DNA of 64,000 nt from Prauserella_A sp040645195 (GTDB lineage: Bacteria; Actinomycetota; Actinomycetes; Mycobacteriales; Pseudonocardiaceae). The DNA is taken from the NCBI RefSeq assembly GCF_040645195.1, contig NZ_JBEYXW010000007.1, positions 124,001 to 188,000 of the forward strand, given 5' to 3'. This document shows, piece by piece, positions 8,587-19,263 of the stretch. The number at the start of each line of letters is the position of its first letter. Position 1 is the first letter of the stretch. Below the pieces are notes generated by a model that ran no database searches, was not told where the DNA came from, and was given only the letters and a program-made list of their open reading frames with translations. The position numbers were made by a program, and so were the translations under genes.

Positions 8587-9462
8587 GTGCCCATCGACGC
8601 CGACACCCTGATCGATTGGTTCGACACCACCGGGCGAGACCTGCCATGGCGGCGCCAGGACTGCACCGCGTGGGGCGTGCTGGTCAGCGAGATCATGCTG
8701 CAGCAGACGCCCGTCGCCCGCGTGCAGCCGATCTGGGAGCAGTGGCTGAGCCGCTGGCCAGCCCCCTCGGCGCTGGCCGCCACGAGCCAGGGTGAGGTGC
8801 TGCGCGCCTGGGGCAAGCTCGGCTACCCGCGCCGGGCGCTGCGGCTGCATGCCGCGGCGGAGGTGATCGCGCGCGAGCACGATGACGTCGTGCCCGGCGA
8901 CGTCGACACGTTGCTCGCGCTGCCAGGAATCGGGGCCTACACCGCCCGCGCCGTGGCGGCCTTCGCCTACGGCAAGCGGGCACCCGTCGTGGACACCAAC
9001 GTGCGGCGGGTCGTCGCGCGGGCGGTGCACGGTGCCGGTGACGCCGGACCGCCGTCGACGACCCGCGACATGGCCGATGTCGAGGCCCTGCTGCCGGTCG
9101 CCGACGCGCATGCCGCGCGGTTCTCCGCCGCGCTGATGGAGCTGGGTGCCCTGGTCTGCACCGCACGCAGCCCCAGCTGCGCAGGCTGCCCGGTGGCCGC
9201 GGACTGCGCCTGGCAGCACGCGGGCAGGCCGGCCTACGCGGGACCGGCCAAGCCGGTGCAGAAGTTCGCCGGCACCGACCGGCAAGTGCGCGGCCTGCTG
9301 CTCGACGTGCTGCGCGGCACCAGCGAGCCGGTGGAGAAGGCGCGGCTCGACCTCGTGTGGGCGCAGGCGGGGCAGCGCGACCGGTGCCTTGACTCGTTAC
9401 TGGTCGACGGTCTCGTCGAGCAGACCGACGATGGTCGATTCGCCCTGCCTGGCGAAAATTGA
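8587..9462 (+). CDS. mutY: A/G-specific adenine glycosylase MutY
   Basis: 291 residues from GTG 8587. It removes adenine mispaired with 8-oxoguanine. Seen: the catalytic glutamate motif EIMLQQTP, the helix-hairpin-helix LPGIGAYTA with the downstream aspartate VDTNVRR, and four cysteines in the spacing C-x6-C-x2-C-x5-C (CTARSPSCAGCPVAADC) that hold the 4Fe-4S cluster. The C-terminal part is shorter than in E. coli MutY, with no clear NUDIX-like domain, as in other actinobacterial versions. Its 3' end carries the Zur-like 12-mer described at 9464. Confidence 0.92.
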   Translation: MPIDADTLIDWFDTTGRDLPWRRQDCTAWGVLVSEIMLQQTPVARVQPIWEQWLSRWPAPSALAATSQGEVLRAWGKLGYPRRALRLHAAAEVIAREHDDVVPGDVDTLLALPGIGAYTARAVAAFAYGKRAPVVDTNVRRVVARAVHGAGDAGPPSTTRDMADVEALLPVADAHAARFSAALMELGALVCTARSPSCAGCPVAADCAWQHAGRPAYAGPAKPVQKFAGTDRQVRGLLLDVLRGTSEPVEKARLDLVWAQAGQRDRCLDSLLVDGLVEQTDDGRFALPGEN

Positions 9463-9463
9463 A

Positions 9464-9475
9464 ACAATGGTTTCC
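9464..9475. promoter_or_regulatory. Copy of the Zur-like box core before the amidase
   Basis: ACAATGGTTTCC is the exact complement of the core at 6783-6794 in the metal-operon palindrome. Only one half of the 19-bp site is conserved here; the other arm has diverged. It spans the end of the mutY gene/amidase junction, 26 bases before the amidase ATG. It may be a weak operator or chance. Confidence 0.3.
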
Positions 9476-9500
9476 TCGTCCGAACTGAGGGGGGAACCAA

Positions 9501-10472
9501 ATGGGTTCACGGACAGGATTCAACCGTCGTGCATTGATCCGGGGTGGCCTCGCCGTGACCGCGGTGGGCGCGCTATCAGCCGTACCGGTGGGCATCGCGG
9601 GCGCCGCGACGCGCAGGGCACCCGAGCCGGTCATCTACCGGACCAGCGACTGGGGCGCCCGCGCACCGAGGGCGCCGATCGAGGTGCTGAACCGCAAACC
9701 GACCTACATCGTCGTGCACCACACGGTGGAACCCGGCAACAGCACGAACTATTCACGCCAGCGCGCGCTCCAGATCTCGCGTGACATCCAGAACTTCCAC
9801 ATGGACACCCGCGGCTGGATCGACTCGGGGCAGCAGTTCACCATCAGCCGTGGCGGCTACATCACCGAAGGCAGGCACCGCAGCTACGAAGCGCTGCGCA
9901 GCGGCAACCGGCACGTCATGGGCGCCAACGTCGGCAACCACAACAGCGAGGTCATCGGCATCGAGAACGAGGGCCTCTACACCAGCGTCGACGTGCCGGA
10001 GGCGCAGTGGGAATCGCTGGTACGAATGGTCGCCTACATCGCGAGCCAGTACGGAATCGCGCCCGAGTTCATCAGGGGACACCGCGATTTCATGACGACC
10101 CAGTGCCCGGGCGACATGCTGTACGCGCGGCTGCCCGAGCTGCGGGAAGCGGTCGGTGCCGAACTCGATCTGCCGGTTCGGGAGGCGGCGACCTGGCCGC
10201 TGCTGCGGCCCGGCGACACCGGCGAGAACGTCCGCATCGCCCAGCAGCTCCTGCGCGAGCAGGGCAACGACCTGGCTGTGGACGGGGTTTTCGGGCCGAG
10301 GACGCGGGATGCGGTGGCCACGTTCGCGGCGGCCAACGGCGTGCAGGCGGCGGCGTGCTCCGGCGCGGCGCATGCCGACGAACGGGGCTTGCTCGGCGCC
10401 GACATCTGGCCGCTGCTCGCCACGGGAACCGGCAGGCACGACCTCAGCGCCCGCCTCGTCAAGTCCGTTTAG
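9501..10472 (+). CDS. Tat-exported N-acetylmuramoyl-L-alanine amidase with peptidoglycan-binding domain
   Basis: 323 residues from ATG 9501 (GGGGGGAACCAA upstream). The twin-arginine signal NRRALIRGG precedes a hydrophobic stretch and an AGAAT cleavage region. The amidase_2/PGRP domain follows, with zinc ligands at VVHHT (about residue 73) and at GHRDFMTTQCPGD (His and Cys, about 193-203). The C-terminal 100 residues (LRPGDTGENVRIAQQLL, DGVFGPRTRDAVATF) form a peptidoglycan-binding domain. It cleaves the stem peptide from MurNAc outside the membrane. It is comparable in position and type to M. tuberculosis Rv3594. The stop overlaps the convergent hydrolase by four bases. Confidence 0.9.
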   Translation: MGSRTGFNRRALIRGGLAVTAVGALSAVPVGIAGAATRRAPEPVIYRTSDWGARAPRAPIEVLNRKPTYIVVHHTVEPGNSTNYSRQRALQISRDIQNFHMDTRGWIDSGQQFTISRGGYITEGRHRSYEALRSGNRHVMGANVGNHNSEVIGIENEGLYTSVDVPEAQWESLVRMVAYIASQYGIAPEFIRGHRDFMTTQCPGDMLYARLPELREAVGAELDLPVREAATWPLLRPGDTGENVRIAQQLLREQGNDLAVDGVFGPRTRDAVATFAAANGVQAAACSGAAHADERGLLGADIWPLLATGTGRHDLSARLVKSV

Positions 10473-11233
10473 CGAGCGAGAACGCCGGAAAGGAAGGCTT
10501 CGACGGCACCGCGATACTCATCGGGTGCGTCGTCGTGCACCACGTGACCGGCGCCCGCGACGACCACGTGCCTGCCGCCGGGGACCCGCGCGGCCAGCTC
10601 GGCCTGCTGGCCCGGCGGCATCGCCGTGTTCCCGGCCTCGACCACCAGCAGCGGGCAGCGCACTTTGTCCACATAGGACCAATAGTCGCGGCGGCCCCAC
10701 TCCGCCGCGATTGCGTAGAGGTCGTTCAGGTCGGCGATCAGGTGGTAGCCGTCGGCGCGCTCCTCGACGCACTCGACGAAGTAGTCACCGGTGCTGCCGA
10801 AGAACTCGCGTACCTGCGCCAGCGACCGGAACGGCACCGGCCACGACTCGAAGTAGCCACGCCAGTCGTCGACGGTGCGGCCACGCTGGTCAGGCGCCAT
10901 GTCCTCTACCACGACCGCATGCACCAGCTCCGGATACGTCGCGGCGAGCATCCACGCATGCAACCCACCCATCGAGTGCCCGATCACCACCGCGGGACCG
11001 GAGTCGAGCTCGGTCACGAGTTCGGCGACGTCGGTGGCGAACTCCTCGGTCGCCCAGCTCCCGTCGCGACGCGCCCGCCCGTGGCCGCGGGCGTCGAGGC
11101 CGACGACGTGCCCGTAGGCGGTGAGCCAGCTCGCGGCCCGCCACCAGGTGGTGGCCCTGCCCATGAGGCCGTGCAGTAGCACGATGGGCACGCCATGGCC
11201 ACCGAAGTCGACGACGTCCTCACGTTGGCGCAT
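10469..11233 (-). CDS. Alpha/beta-fold hydrolase
   Basis: 254 residues from ATG 11233; a GTG three codons upstream is possible. Seen: the oxyanion motif LLHGLMG, nucleophile elbow GHSMGG, acid residue region LLVVEAGN and catalytic histidine GAGHVVHDD. These are the triad of the soluble esterase/epoxide-hydrolase-like family. It is transcribed divergently from the M1 peptidase and convergently with the amidase, the same neighbourhood as M. tuberculosis Rv3591c. The substrate cannot be predicted. Confidence 0.88.
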   Translation of the reverse strand: MRQREDVVDFGGHGVPIVLLHGLMGRATTWWRAASWLTAYGHVVGLDARGHGRARRDGSWATEEFATDVAELVTELDSGPAVVIGHSMGGLHAWMLAATYPELVHAVVVEDMAPDQRGRTVDDWRGYFESWPVPFRSLAQVREFFGSTGDYFVECVEERADGYHLIADLNDLYAIAAEWGRRDYWSYVDKVRCPLLVVEAGNTAMPPGQQAELAARVPGGRHVVVAGAGHVVHDDAPDEYRGAVEAFLSGVLAR

Positions 11234-11288
11234 CGATGTCACTCTTTCTTACGTGGGCTTACCGGCCCGGCGCGTAGGCTCTGCCCTC

Positions 11289-12731
11289 ATGTTCAACCGC
11301 CGCGTGCGGACGCTCCTGCTCGGAAGTCTGGTCTGCACACTAGTTGCCTGCACCGCAACCGAACCCGCGCCGCCGCAGCGGCAGCCGCCGAGTTCGCCGA
11401 GCATCGCGCCGGGCGCAGCGGGCATCGGTGACAAGTACTACCCCAACGACGGGAACGGCGGCTACGACGTCACCGGTTACGACGTGTCGGTGTCCTACGA
11501 CCCGGCCACCGGGCGCCTCGAGGGCGACACCACCGTCACGGCGCGCGCCACCCAGCAGCTGCAGCAGTTCAACCTCGACCTGCGCGGCTTCACGGTGACC
11601 TCGGTGGACATCGACGGCGCGCGGGCGGAGTTCTCCCGCCAAGGCGACGCCGAGCTCGTGATCACCGCGCCGCGTGCCCTCGCCAAGGACAGCACGTTCA
11701 GCGCACGCGTGCACTACAACGGGGAGCCGGTGTCCGTCACCAGCGCGCAGCTTGGCACCAACGGCTGGCAACGCAGCAGTACCGGCGGCGCCTTCGCACT
11801 CGGCGAACCGCAGTCCGCCGCGTTCTGGTACCCGGTCAACGAGCACCCTCGCGACAAGGCGACGTTCCGGCTCACCGCCCGTGTCCCCGAGGGCTGGAAT
11901 GCGGTGTCGATCGGCAGGCTCGAGAACACCACCACCGCGAACGGCTGGACAACGACGACGTGGACCGAGCCCAACCCGGTGGCGAGCTACCTGACCACGG
12001 TGGCGATCGACCGGTTCACCATCGAGCGAGGGCGACTCGCCGACGGCACACCGGTGGTCAACGCGTTCGCACCGGGCACCGACGCCGTCCGGGGCGATGC
12101 CCGCAGGCTGGGCGAGATCATCGATTTCCTGGCGGGCAAGTTCGGCGAGTATCCCGCCAGTACCGCGGGCGGCATCTACCTCGGTGAGAACATCGGCTAC
12201 TCGCTGGAGACCCAGGGAAGGCCCACCTACACGCGCTCGGCCGACCTCGAGACGATCGTGCACGAGCTGGCACACCAGTGGTACGGCAACTCGGTGTCGG
12301 TCGAATCGTGGGCCGACATCTGCCTCAACGAGTGTCTGGCCAGCTACTCGCAGTGGTTGTGGGCCGAGGGCAAGCAGCGTGACAATCTCGACGCCCGCTA
12401 CCAGCGCGCCATCGACCAACTGCACGACAACGCGGGGTTCTGGGCACCGCGGCTGTACGACATGGGCACCGGCAACGAGTTCGAGGGCGTCTACAACAAG
12501 GGCATTCTCGCCATCCACGCCCTGCGCAGGCAGATCGGCGAGGCGGACTTCAACAGGGTGCTCCGGGAATGGCCTGCCAGGCACCGGGACGGCAACGCGA
12601 GCTGGCCGGACTTCGAGCGCTTCGTCACCGACATCTCCGGCCAGAACCTGCGCGGCTTCTTCGACGCCTGGTTCCGCGGCACCGAGCGGCCCGCCGACGA
12701 GTACCTCTACCCCGGTTCGCTCGGCCGCTAG
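11289..12731 (+). CDS. M1 family metallopeptidase lipoprotein
   Basis: 480 residues from ATG 11289. The signal peptide ends in a lipobox (LVAC, Cys19), so the enzyme is tethered outside the membrane. The zinc site is complete: H325-E326-L-A-H329 (HELAHQWYG) and Glu348 (LNECLAS). The exopeptidase glutamate sits in YSLETQ rather than in a canonical GAMEN motif, as in secreted actinobacterial M1 peptidases. It lacks the C-terminal HEAT-like domain of full-length aminopeptidase N, so it is the short M1 form. It is followed after 16 bases by mhuD. Confidence 0.88.
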   Translation: MFNRRVRTLLLGSLVCTLVACTATEPAPPQRQPPSSPSIAPGAAGIGDKYYPNDGNGGYDVTGYDVSVSYDPATGRLEGDTTVTARATQQLQQFNLDLRGFTVTSVDIDGARAEFSRQGDAELVITAPRALAKDSTFSARVHYNGEPVSVTSAQLGTNGWQRSSTGGAFALGEPQSAAFWYPVNEHPRDKATFRLTARVPEGWNAVSIGRLENTTTANGWTTTTWTEPNPVASYLTTVAIDRFTIERGRLADGTPVVNAFAPGTDAVRGDARRLGEIIDFLAGKFGEYPASTAGGIYLGENIGYSLETQGRPTYTRSADLETIVHELAHQWYGNSVSVESWADICLNECLASYSQWLWAEGKQRDNLDARYQRAIDQLHDNAGFWAPRLYDMGTGNEFEGVYNKGILAIHALRRQIGEADFNRVLREWPARHRDGNASWPDFERFVTDISGQNLRGFFDAWFRGTERPADEYLYPGSLGR

Positions 12732-12747
12732 GTTCTAGGCTGGGGCC

Positions 12748-13059
12748 ATGGCAGTTGTGAAGATCAACGCGATCGAGGTCCCCGAAGGCGCAGGTCCGGA
12801 GCTGGAGAAACGCTTCGCCGCGCGATTGCACGCGGTCGACTCGCAGCCGGGTTTCCTCGGCTTCGAGCTCCTTCGCCCGGTGTCCGGCGAGAACCGCTAC
12901 TTCGTCTACACGAAGTGGGAGTCCGAGGAGGACTTCCAGGCGTGGGCGCAGGGGCCCTCGCGCGAGGCACACTCCGGTGAGCGCGCCAAGCCGGTCGCCA
13001 GCGGAGCGAGCCTGCTGGAGTTCGAGGTCGTGCAGAGCTCGGTGCCGAAGCAGGAGTGA
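12748..13059 (+). CDS. mhuD: MhuD-type heme-degrading monooxygenase
   Basis: 103 residues with an antibiotic-biosynthesis-monooxygenase fold. The start MAVVKINAIEVP is nearly identical to mycobacterial MhuD as I remember it. The three residues known to matter in MhuD fall at identical positions: Asn7, Trp66 and His75. MhuD opens heme oxidatively and releases iron as mycobilin without CO, so this gene supports heme-iron use. Its stop overlaps the sirtuin start (GTGA), suggesting coupled translation. No iron box was seen in the 16-base gap upstream, so any iron control must act at the M1 gene promoter. Confidence 0.9.
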   Translation: MAVVKINAIEVPEGAGPELEKRFAARLHAVDSQPGFLGFELLRPVSGENRYFVYTKWESEEDFQAWAQGPSREAHSGERAKPVASGASLLEFEVVQSSVPKQE

Positions 13060-13889
13060 GCCGGGAGCTCGACCACGCGGCCGAGCTCATCTCGGCCGCC
13101 GGCGCCCTGCTCGTGTGCGCGGGCGCGGGGATGGGCGTGGATTCGGGCCTCCCCGACTTCCGGGGTGACCACGGATTCTGGCGGGCGTACCCGCCGTATG
13201 CCAGGCTCGGCCTCCGTTTCGCCGAACTCGCCGACCCGGCACACTTCGCTGCCGATCCCGAGCTGGCCTGGGGCTTCTACGGGCACCGCCTCGATCTGTA
13301 CCGGCGCACCGTGCCGCATGCCGGTTTCACCGTGCTGCGGGAGTGGGGCGCGGCGCTGCCCGGCGGGGTGCAGGTGTTCACGTCTAACGTGGACGGGCAG
13401 TTCCAGCGCGCCGGTTTCCCCGCGGTCGCCGAGGTACACGGCTCGATTCACCACCTGCAGTGCTTCGCGGGTTGCCACGACGGCAGCTGGCCCATTGGCG
13501 AGATGTCCGTGAGCGTGGACGCGGCGACGATGCGGGCCGTGCCACCGTTGCCCACGTGCCCGCGCTGCGGTGGCCTGGCGCGGCCCAACATCCTCATGTT
13601 CGGCGACCTCGACTGGGTCCCCGGCCGATCCCAGCGCCAGCTGGTCGCTTTGCGCGAGTGGCGCCGGGACCGGCAGAACGTGGTCGTCGTCGAGATCGGC
13701 GCGGGTCTTGCCGTACCCACCGTGCGCAGGCAGGCGGAGCTCGCGAGCGCAGCGACCGGGGCGCTGATCCGTATCAACCCACGCGAACCGCAGGTACGGC
13801 ATGGCCGCGGGGTCCCGCTGGCCCTCGGCGCACTCGACGCGCTGGCCCAGCTCGACGCACGGCTGCAGCAACAGAGGCCGCGACGCTAG
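13056..13889 (+). CDS. Sir2-family NAD-dependent protein deacylase (divergent)
   Basis: 277 residues from GTG 13056, overlapping the mhuD stop by four bases. Seen: the NAD loop GAGMGVDSGLPDFRG, SNVDGQF (canonical sirtuins have QNID), the catalytic histidine in EVHGSIHHL, and two zinc cysteine pairs (CFAGC and CPRCGG). The usual GTS ribose/phosphate motif near the C-terminus reads EIGAGLAVPT. The key Asn, Asp and His are kept, so activity is plausible, but substrate specificity is probably unusual. It would remove acyl groups from lysines using NAD. Physical coupling to mhuD is odd and unexplained. Confidence 0.85.
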   Translation: MSRELDHAAELISAAGALLVCAGAGMGVDSGLPDFRGDHGFWRAYPPYARLGLRFAELADPAHFAADPELAWGFYGHRLDLYRRTVPHAGFTVLREWGAALPGGVQVFTSNVDGQFQRAGFPAVAEVHGSIHHLQCFAGCHDGSWPIGEMSVSVDAATMRAVPPLPTCPRCGGLARPNILMFGDLDWVPGRSQRQLVALREWRRDRQNVVVVEIGAGLAVPTVRRQAELASAATGALIRINPREPQVRHGRGVPLALGALDALAQLDARLQQQRPRR

Positions 13890-13920
13890 GCTCGTCGCCG
13901 ACGACGGAAGCGACAGGGGG

Positions 13921-14733
13921 ATGTCGATGACGATCCTGGTTACCGGAGCAACCGGCAACATCGGCCGCATGGTCGTCGACCAGCTGCTGGCGCGCGGGGA
14001 ACGGCACATCCGGGCGCTGACCAACAATCCCGTGAAGGCCGCGCTGCCGCCGACTGTCGAGGTGGCCGAGGGGTACCTGCGCAGGGTGGACACGCTGCCC
14101 GCGGCGTTCAAAGGCGTCTCGAAGGTCTATCTCGCACCGACGCCCGAAACGGTGCAGGAGGTCCTCCGGCTGGCACGCGAGGCAGGCGTGCAGCACATTG
14201 TCGATCTCTCCGGTGAGCCGGACAGCTGGTGGGGAACGGTCAACACTGCCGTGGAGGAGTCCGGCCTCGCCTGGACGCACCTGTGGCCAGGCGACTTCAT
14301 GGAGAACTCGCTGATGTGGGCCGAGCAGATCCGCCGCACCGGAGCCGTTCGGGAACCGAATCCCGACGCCGCGAGCGCACCGATCGCAATGGACGACATT
14401 GCCGCCGTCGCAGCAACCGCGTTGCTGGATGACACCCACCGGGGTCGTGCCTACTCGCTGACGGGGCCGGAGACGTTGACCCGCACCCAGCTCCTGGCGA
14501 GCATCAGCGCGGCACTCGGCCGCGACATACCGTTCGTGACAGCGACACCCGCCGAGACCGTGGCAGCGCTGGCACCCGCGATGGGCGAGAACACCGAGTG
14601 GTACGTCAACAACGTGCTCGCCTTGTTCGACAACGGTGGGCTCCACGCCAACCGTGCCGTCGAGGACATCACCGGCCGCCCCGCGACGCGGTTCGCCGAC
14701 TGGGCGCGCACGCACGCCGGCGAGTTCAGCTGA
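13921..14733 (+). CDS. NmrA/SDR-like NAD(P)-binding oxidoreductase
   Basis: 270 residues from ATG 13921 with AGGGGG just upstream; an ATG two codons later is an alternative. The Rossmann glycine motif is LVTGATGNIGRMV at the N-terminus, and LSGEPDSWWGTVNTAVEESG marks the atypical extended-SDR/NmrA layout, which lacks the YxxxK pair. Relatives bind NAD(P)H as sensors or quinone reductases. The end is marked by a strong hairpin facing clpC. Confidence 0.85.
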   Translation: MSMTILVTGATGNIGRMVVDQLLARGERHIRALTNNPVKAALPPTVEVAEGYLRRVDTLPAAFKGVSKVYLAPTPETVQEVLRLAREAGVQHIVDLSGEPDSWWGTVNTAVEESGLAWTHLWPGDFMENSLMWAEQIRRTGAVREPNPDAASAPIAMDDIAAVAATALLDDTHRGRAYSLTGPETLTRTQLLASISAALGRDIPFVTATPAETVAALAPAMGENTEWYVNNVLALFDNGGLHANRAVEDITGRPATRFADWARTHAGEFS

Positions 14734-14768
14734 GCGAATAGTGGCACGTTCAGCAGGCTGAATACAGC

Positions 14769-14800
14769 GGCGCCCCCGTGGGGATTCCCACGGGGGCGCC
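14769..14800. terminator. Bidirectional hairpin between the NmrA-like gene and clpC
   Basis: Perfect 14-bp arms at 14769-14782 and 14787-14800 with a 4-base loop, located between two convergent stops. It can serve either strand. Confidence 0.8.
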
Positions 14801-14819
14801 GTCTTCATCCGGTTCTGGA

Positions 14820-17378
<2,559 letters not shown>

Positions 17379-17626
17379 TCCCTCGACTGCTGCGCCGGCG
17401 GCCCGATCTCGTCAGCAACGTTGATTCGATTCCGATGACGAGTTCGGCACCGTGAGACCACTGTAGTAGCCAAGCGCACGTGCTCGCGTAGCACTACGGC
17501 GGAATGTGCCCTGCTCCGGACAGCCTTGTAAACGGCTCGCGACCAGCCACACAGTCGATTTGTTGCTGGCTGTTGACGTCTGGAACAACGCACGACACCC
17601 CGTCGTGATTCCACTGGGTTGTTCTT

Positions 17627-17643
17627 GTCCGCTCCTCGCGAAC
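17627..17643 (-). promoter_or_regulatory. ClgR-like operator
   Basis: Read on the minus strand, GTTCGCGAGGAGCGGAC is an inverted repeat with one mismatch. It fits exactly the GTTCGC-N5-GCG motif described for the Clp regulator ClgR in Streptomyces. It lies 249 bases upstream of the clpC start, so the transcript would have a long leader or a second promoter closer in. Confidence 0.5.
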
Positions 17644-17704
17644 ACGATCAGCCGGCGACGTCCCACGAACGGGGCTCCCCACTGGCGAATGCCGGAAACA
17701 GGGC

Positions 17705-17723
17705 TAAGGTAAGGCATCCCTAA
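17705..17723. promoter_or_regulatory. IdeR/DmdR-type iron box
   Basis: TAAGGTAAGGCATCCCTAA matches the actinobacterial iron box TTAGGTTAGGCTAACCTAA at 14 of 19 positions. It ends 29 bases before the FhuF-like start. This is where an iron-bound DtxR-family repressor would block transcription. Confidence 0.7.
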
Positions 17724-17752
17724 TCGCCTGATTGGAGCAGTGGAGGCTAGGC

Positions 17753-18589
17753 GTGACCGTCGATCGGTCGGTGCGTGATACTCGACACACCCGTGCCCGC
17801 CAGGGCGCGCTCGCCGGTTCGCTCGCCCGGATCACCGGGCTCCAGCAGCGCGTCGAACTCCGCACCGACCTGCCGGCCACGAGCTGGCAACGGTGTTCCG
17901 AGCTGCTCACCGATCCCCGGCACCTCGTGCGCTGGCAGCACCGGCTGACCGACTGGCTACGAGCCGAATACGGCGCGGCTCCCGCCCGCACGACGGCCAG
18001 TTACGTCATGTCGTGGTACCTGCGCGTGCCCGCCTATCTCGGCGCACTGCTGCTCCACCACGAGCGCCGGGTGCCCATGCTGCGCCCCGAGGACCTGGCA
18101 GTTCGCGTCGCGGCGGAGGGACGGCCAGAACCCGATGGCATCGCGTTGCTCGGCGAGCGGTTCTACTGCCTGCCGCTCGATCCCGGCGCGGCTCGGCCGG
18201 AGGCGACCGTCGTGGCCGACGAGCGGGCACTCGCCGCAGTTCTGCGCGCCCGCTACACGGCTCACGCAGCGCAGTTCGTGCGTACCTACAGCCAGCTCAG
18301 CCCGCTCGGCGCCCGGATGCTGTGGGCCGGTGCGACCGATGTGCTCGACGCGTCCCTGTGGTGGGCCGGCCTCGACGGCGGCGACGAAGGGGCAGGCGTT
18401 GCCGACGCCGCACTCGTGCTCGAATCCCGGTTCGCGCCGCTGACCTCGGCCTCGACACTGTGCATGGCCACAGCCAAGGACGGCAGCCGCGGATGGAGCC
18501 GGCTCCGGCAGAGCTGCTGCTTCACCTACCTGCTCCCCGGCCGGACCGAATGCGACGGCTGCCCCCGACGCCGCCGGCAACGAACCTGA
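17753..18589 (+). CDS. FhuF-like siderophore-iron reductase, 2Fe-2S protein
   Basis: 278 residues from GTG 17753, chosen because GGAGG lies six bases upstream; TTG 17732 is in frame but less likely. The C-terminus carries the FhuF-type 2Fe-2S signature CC-x10-C-x2-C (SCCFTYLLPGRTECDGC). FhuF family proteins reduce Fe(III) in imported ferric siderophores in the cytoplasm. The iron box directly upstream supports induction under iron starvation. No siderophore transporter adjoins it, so it probably serves systems encoded elsewhere. Confidence 0.82.
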   Translation: MTVDRSVRDTRHTRARQGALAGSLARITGLQQRVELRTDLPATSWQRCSELLTDPRHLVRWQHRLTDWLRAEYGAAPARTTASYVMSWYLRVPAYLGALLLHHERRVPMLRPEDLAVRVAAEGRPEPDGIALLGERFYCLPLDPGAARPEATVVADERALAAVLRARYTAHAAQFVRTYSQLSPLGARMLWAGATDVLDASLWWAGLDGGDEGAGVADAALVLESRFAPLTSASTLCMATAKDGSRGWSRLRQSCCFTYLLPGRTECDGCPRRRRQRT

Positions 18590-18612
18590 CTAAAGCGCCC
18601 CCATTAGCACCT

Positions 18613-19201
18613 TCAAGCGGCGGGTGCCCAGGCTGGGTCCCTGCCGGAAAGGGCTAGTACCTGCTCCAGCTCACCCGCTGACTCGGCGATCGGCACCGCC
18701 GGGCCGAAGACCTTCATCTGGCGGCCCTGCTCGCCCAGGTGCCGCATGATCTCCGTGAGCGCCGCGGCCACCTGCGCGTCACAGTGGAACTCCTGCCCGG
18801 TGGCCTTCGCGAGGTCCCAGCCGTGGATCACCAGCTCACACAGCACCATCTGGCCGATCATCGCCGCTGGCACGTCACCGGCGCTCATCCTGGTGGTGCC
18901 CTGCCAGGCGTCGGCGGTGCCGAGCGCATCCGTGAGATCGCCGATCTGCCCGAGCAACCGCTGCCGCCAGTCACCGGTCACCAGACCGGCGCTCTCCTCA
19001 CCACCGTCCTTGCGGTGGAGCGGGCTCCCTGCGCGCGGCGGCGAGGAGCCGGGGAGCCCAGTAGAGCAGGTGGTTCAGCAGCCCTCGCACGTCGTATTCG
19101 GCGCAGGGGGTGGGGTCGTCGAGCCGTTCGGCAGGCAGGCCGCGCACCACATCCCGGAACGGCACAGCGGCGGTACGGACGGTTTCTGGCAAGTCGGACA
19201 T
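18613..19201 (-). pseudogene. Frameshifted TIGR03086-type (DinB-like mycothiol-dependent) protein
   Basis: Two minus-strand pieces in different frames together make one protein. The first, 19201-18998, starts at ATG with MSDLPETVRTAAVPFRDVV and holds PTPCAEYDVRGLLNHLLYW, the N-terminal metal-binding DinB/maleylpyruvate-isomerase motif. The second, reading into 18981-18613, continues with GLVTGDWRQRLLGQIGDL, ELVIHGWDLAKATGQ and a proper C-terminal end. The frame change falls near 19000-19025, just after ARREPAPP. A single indel explains it. Either the gene is broken in this strain or the assembly has an error. The HGWDLAKATG helix is the expected third metal-ligand region. Confidence 0.7.
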
Positions 19202-19263
19202 GGCGGAATTCCAGCCGATCCGGCTTCGGTTCGTCTTGAAGAAAAACGTCAGCGGGCGACGTT

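Larger units (their letters stand above)
17379..17752. other. Divergent regulatory spacer between clpC and the FhuF-like gene
   Basis: A 374-base region without a credible gene. It separates two divergently transcribed genes and contains a ClgR-like operator (17627-17643), a short dyad GTGCT/AGCAC, and the iron box (17705-17723). Short open frames here lack ribosome sites and actinobacterial codon bias. Confidence 0.6.

Noticed and set aside
8587..9462. MutY looks truncated at the C-terminus
   Set aside because: Actinobacterial MutY often lacks a full NUDIX-like domain; motifs and Fe-S cysteines are complete.
11289..12731. Missing GAMEN motif in the M1 peptidase
   Set aside because: The short secreted M1 subfamily uses a YSLETQ-type motif with the needed Glu; the zinc site is intact.
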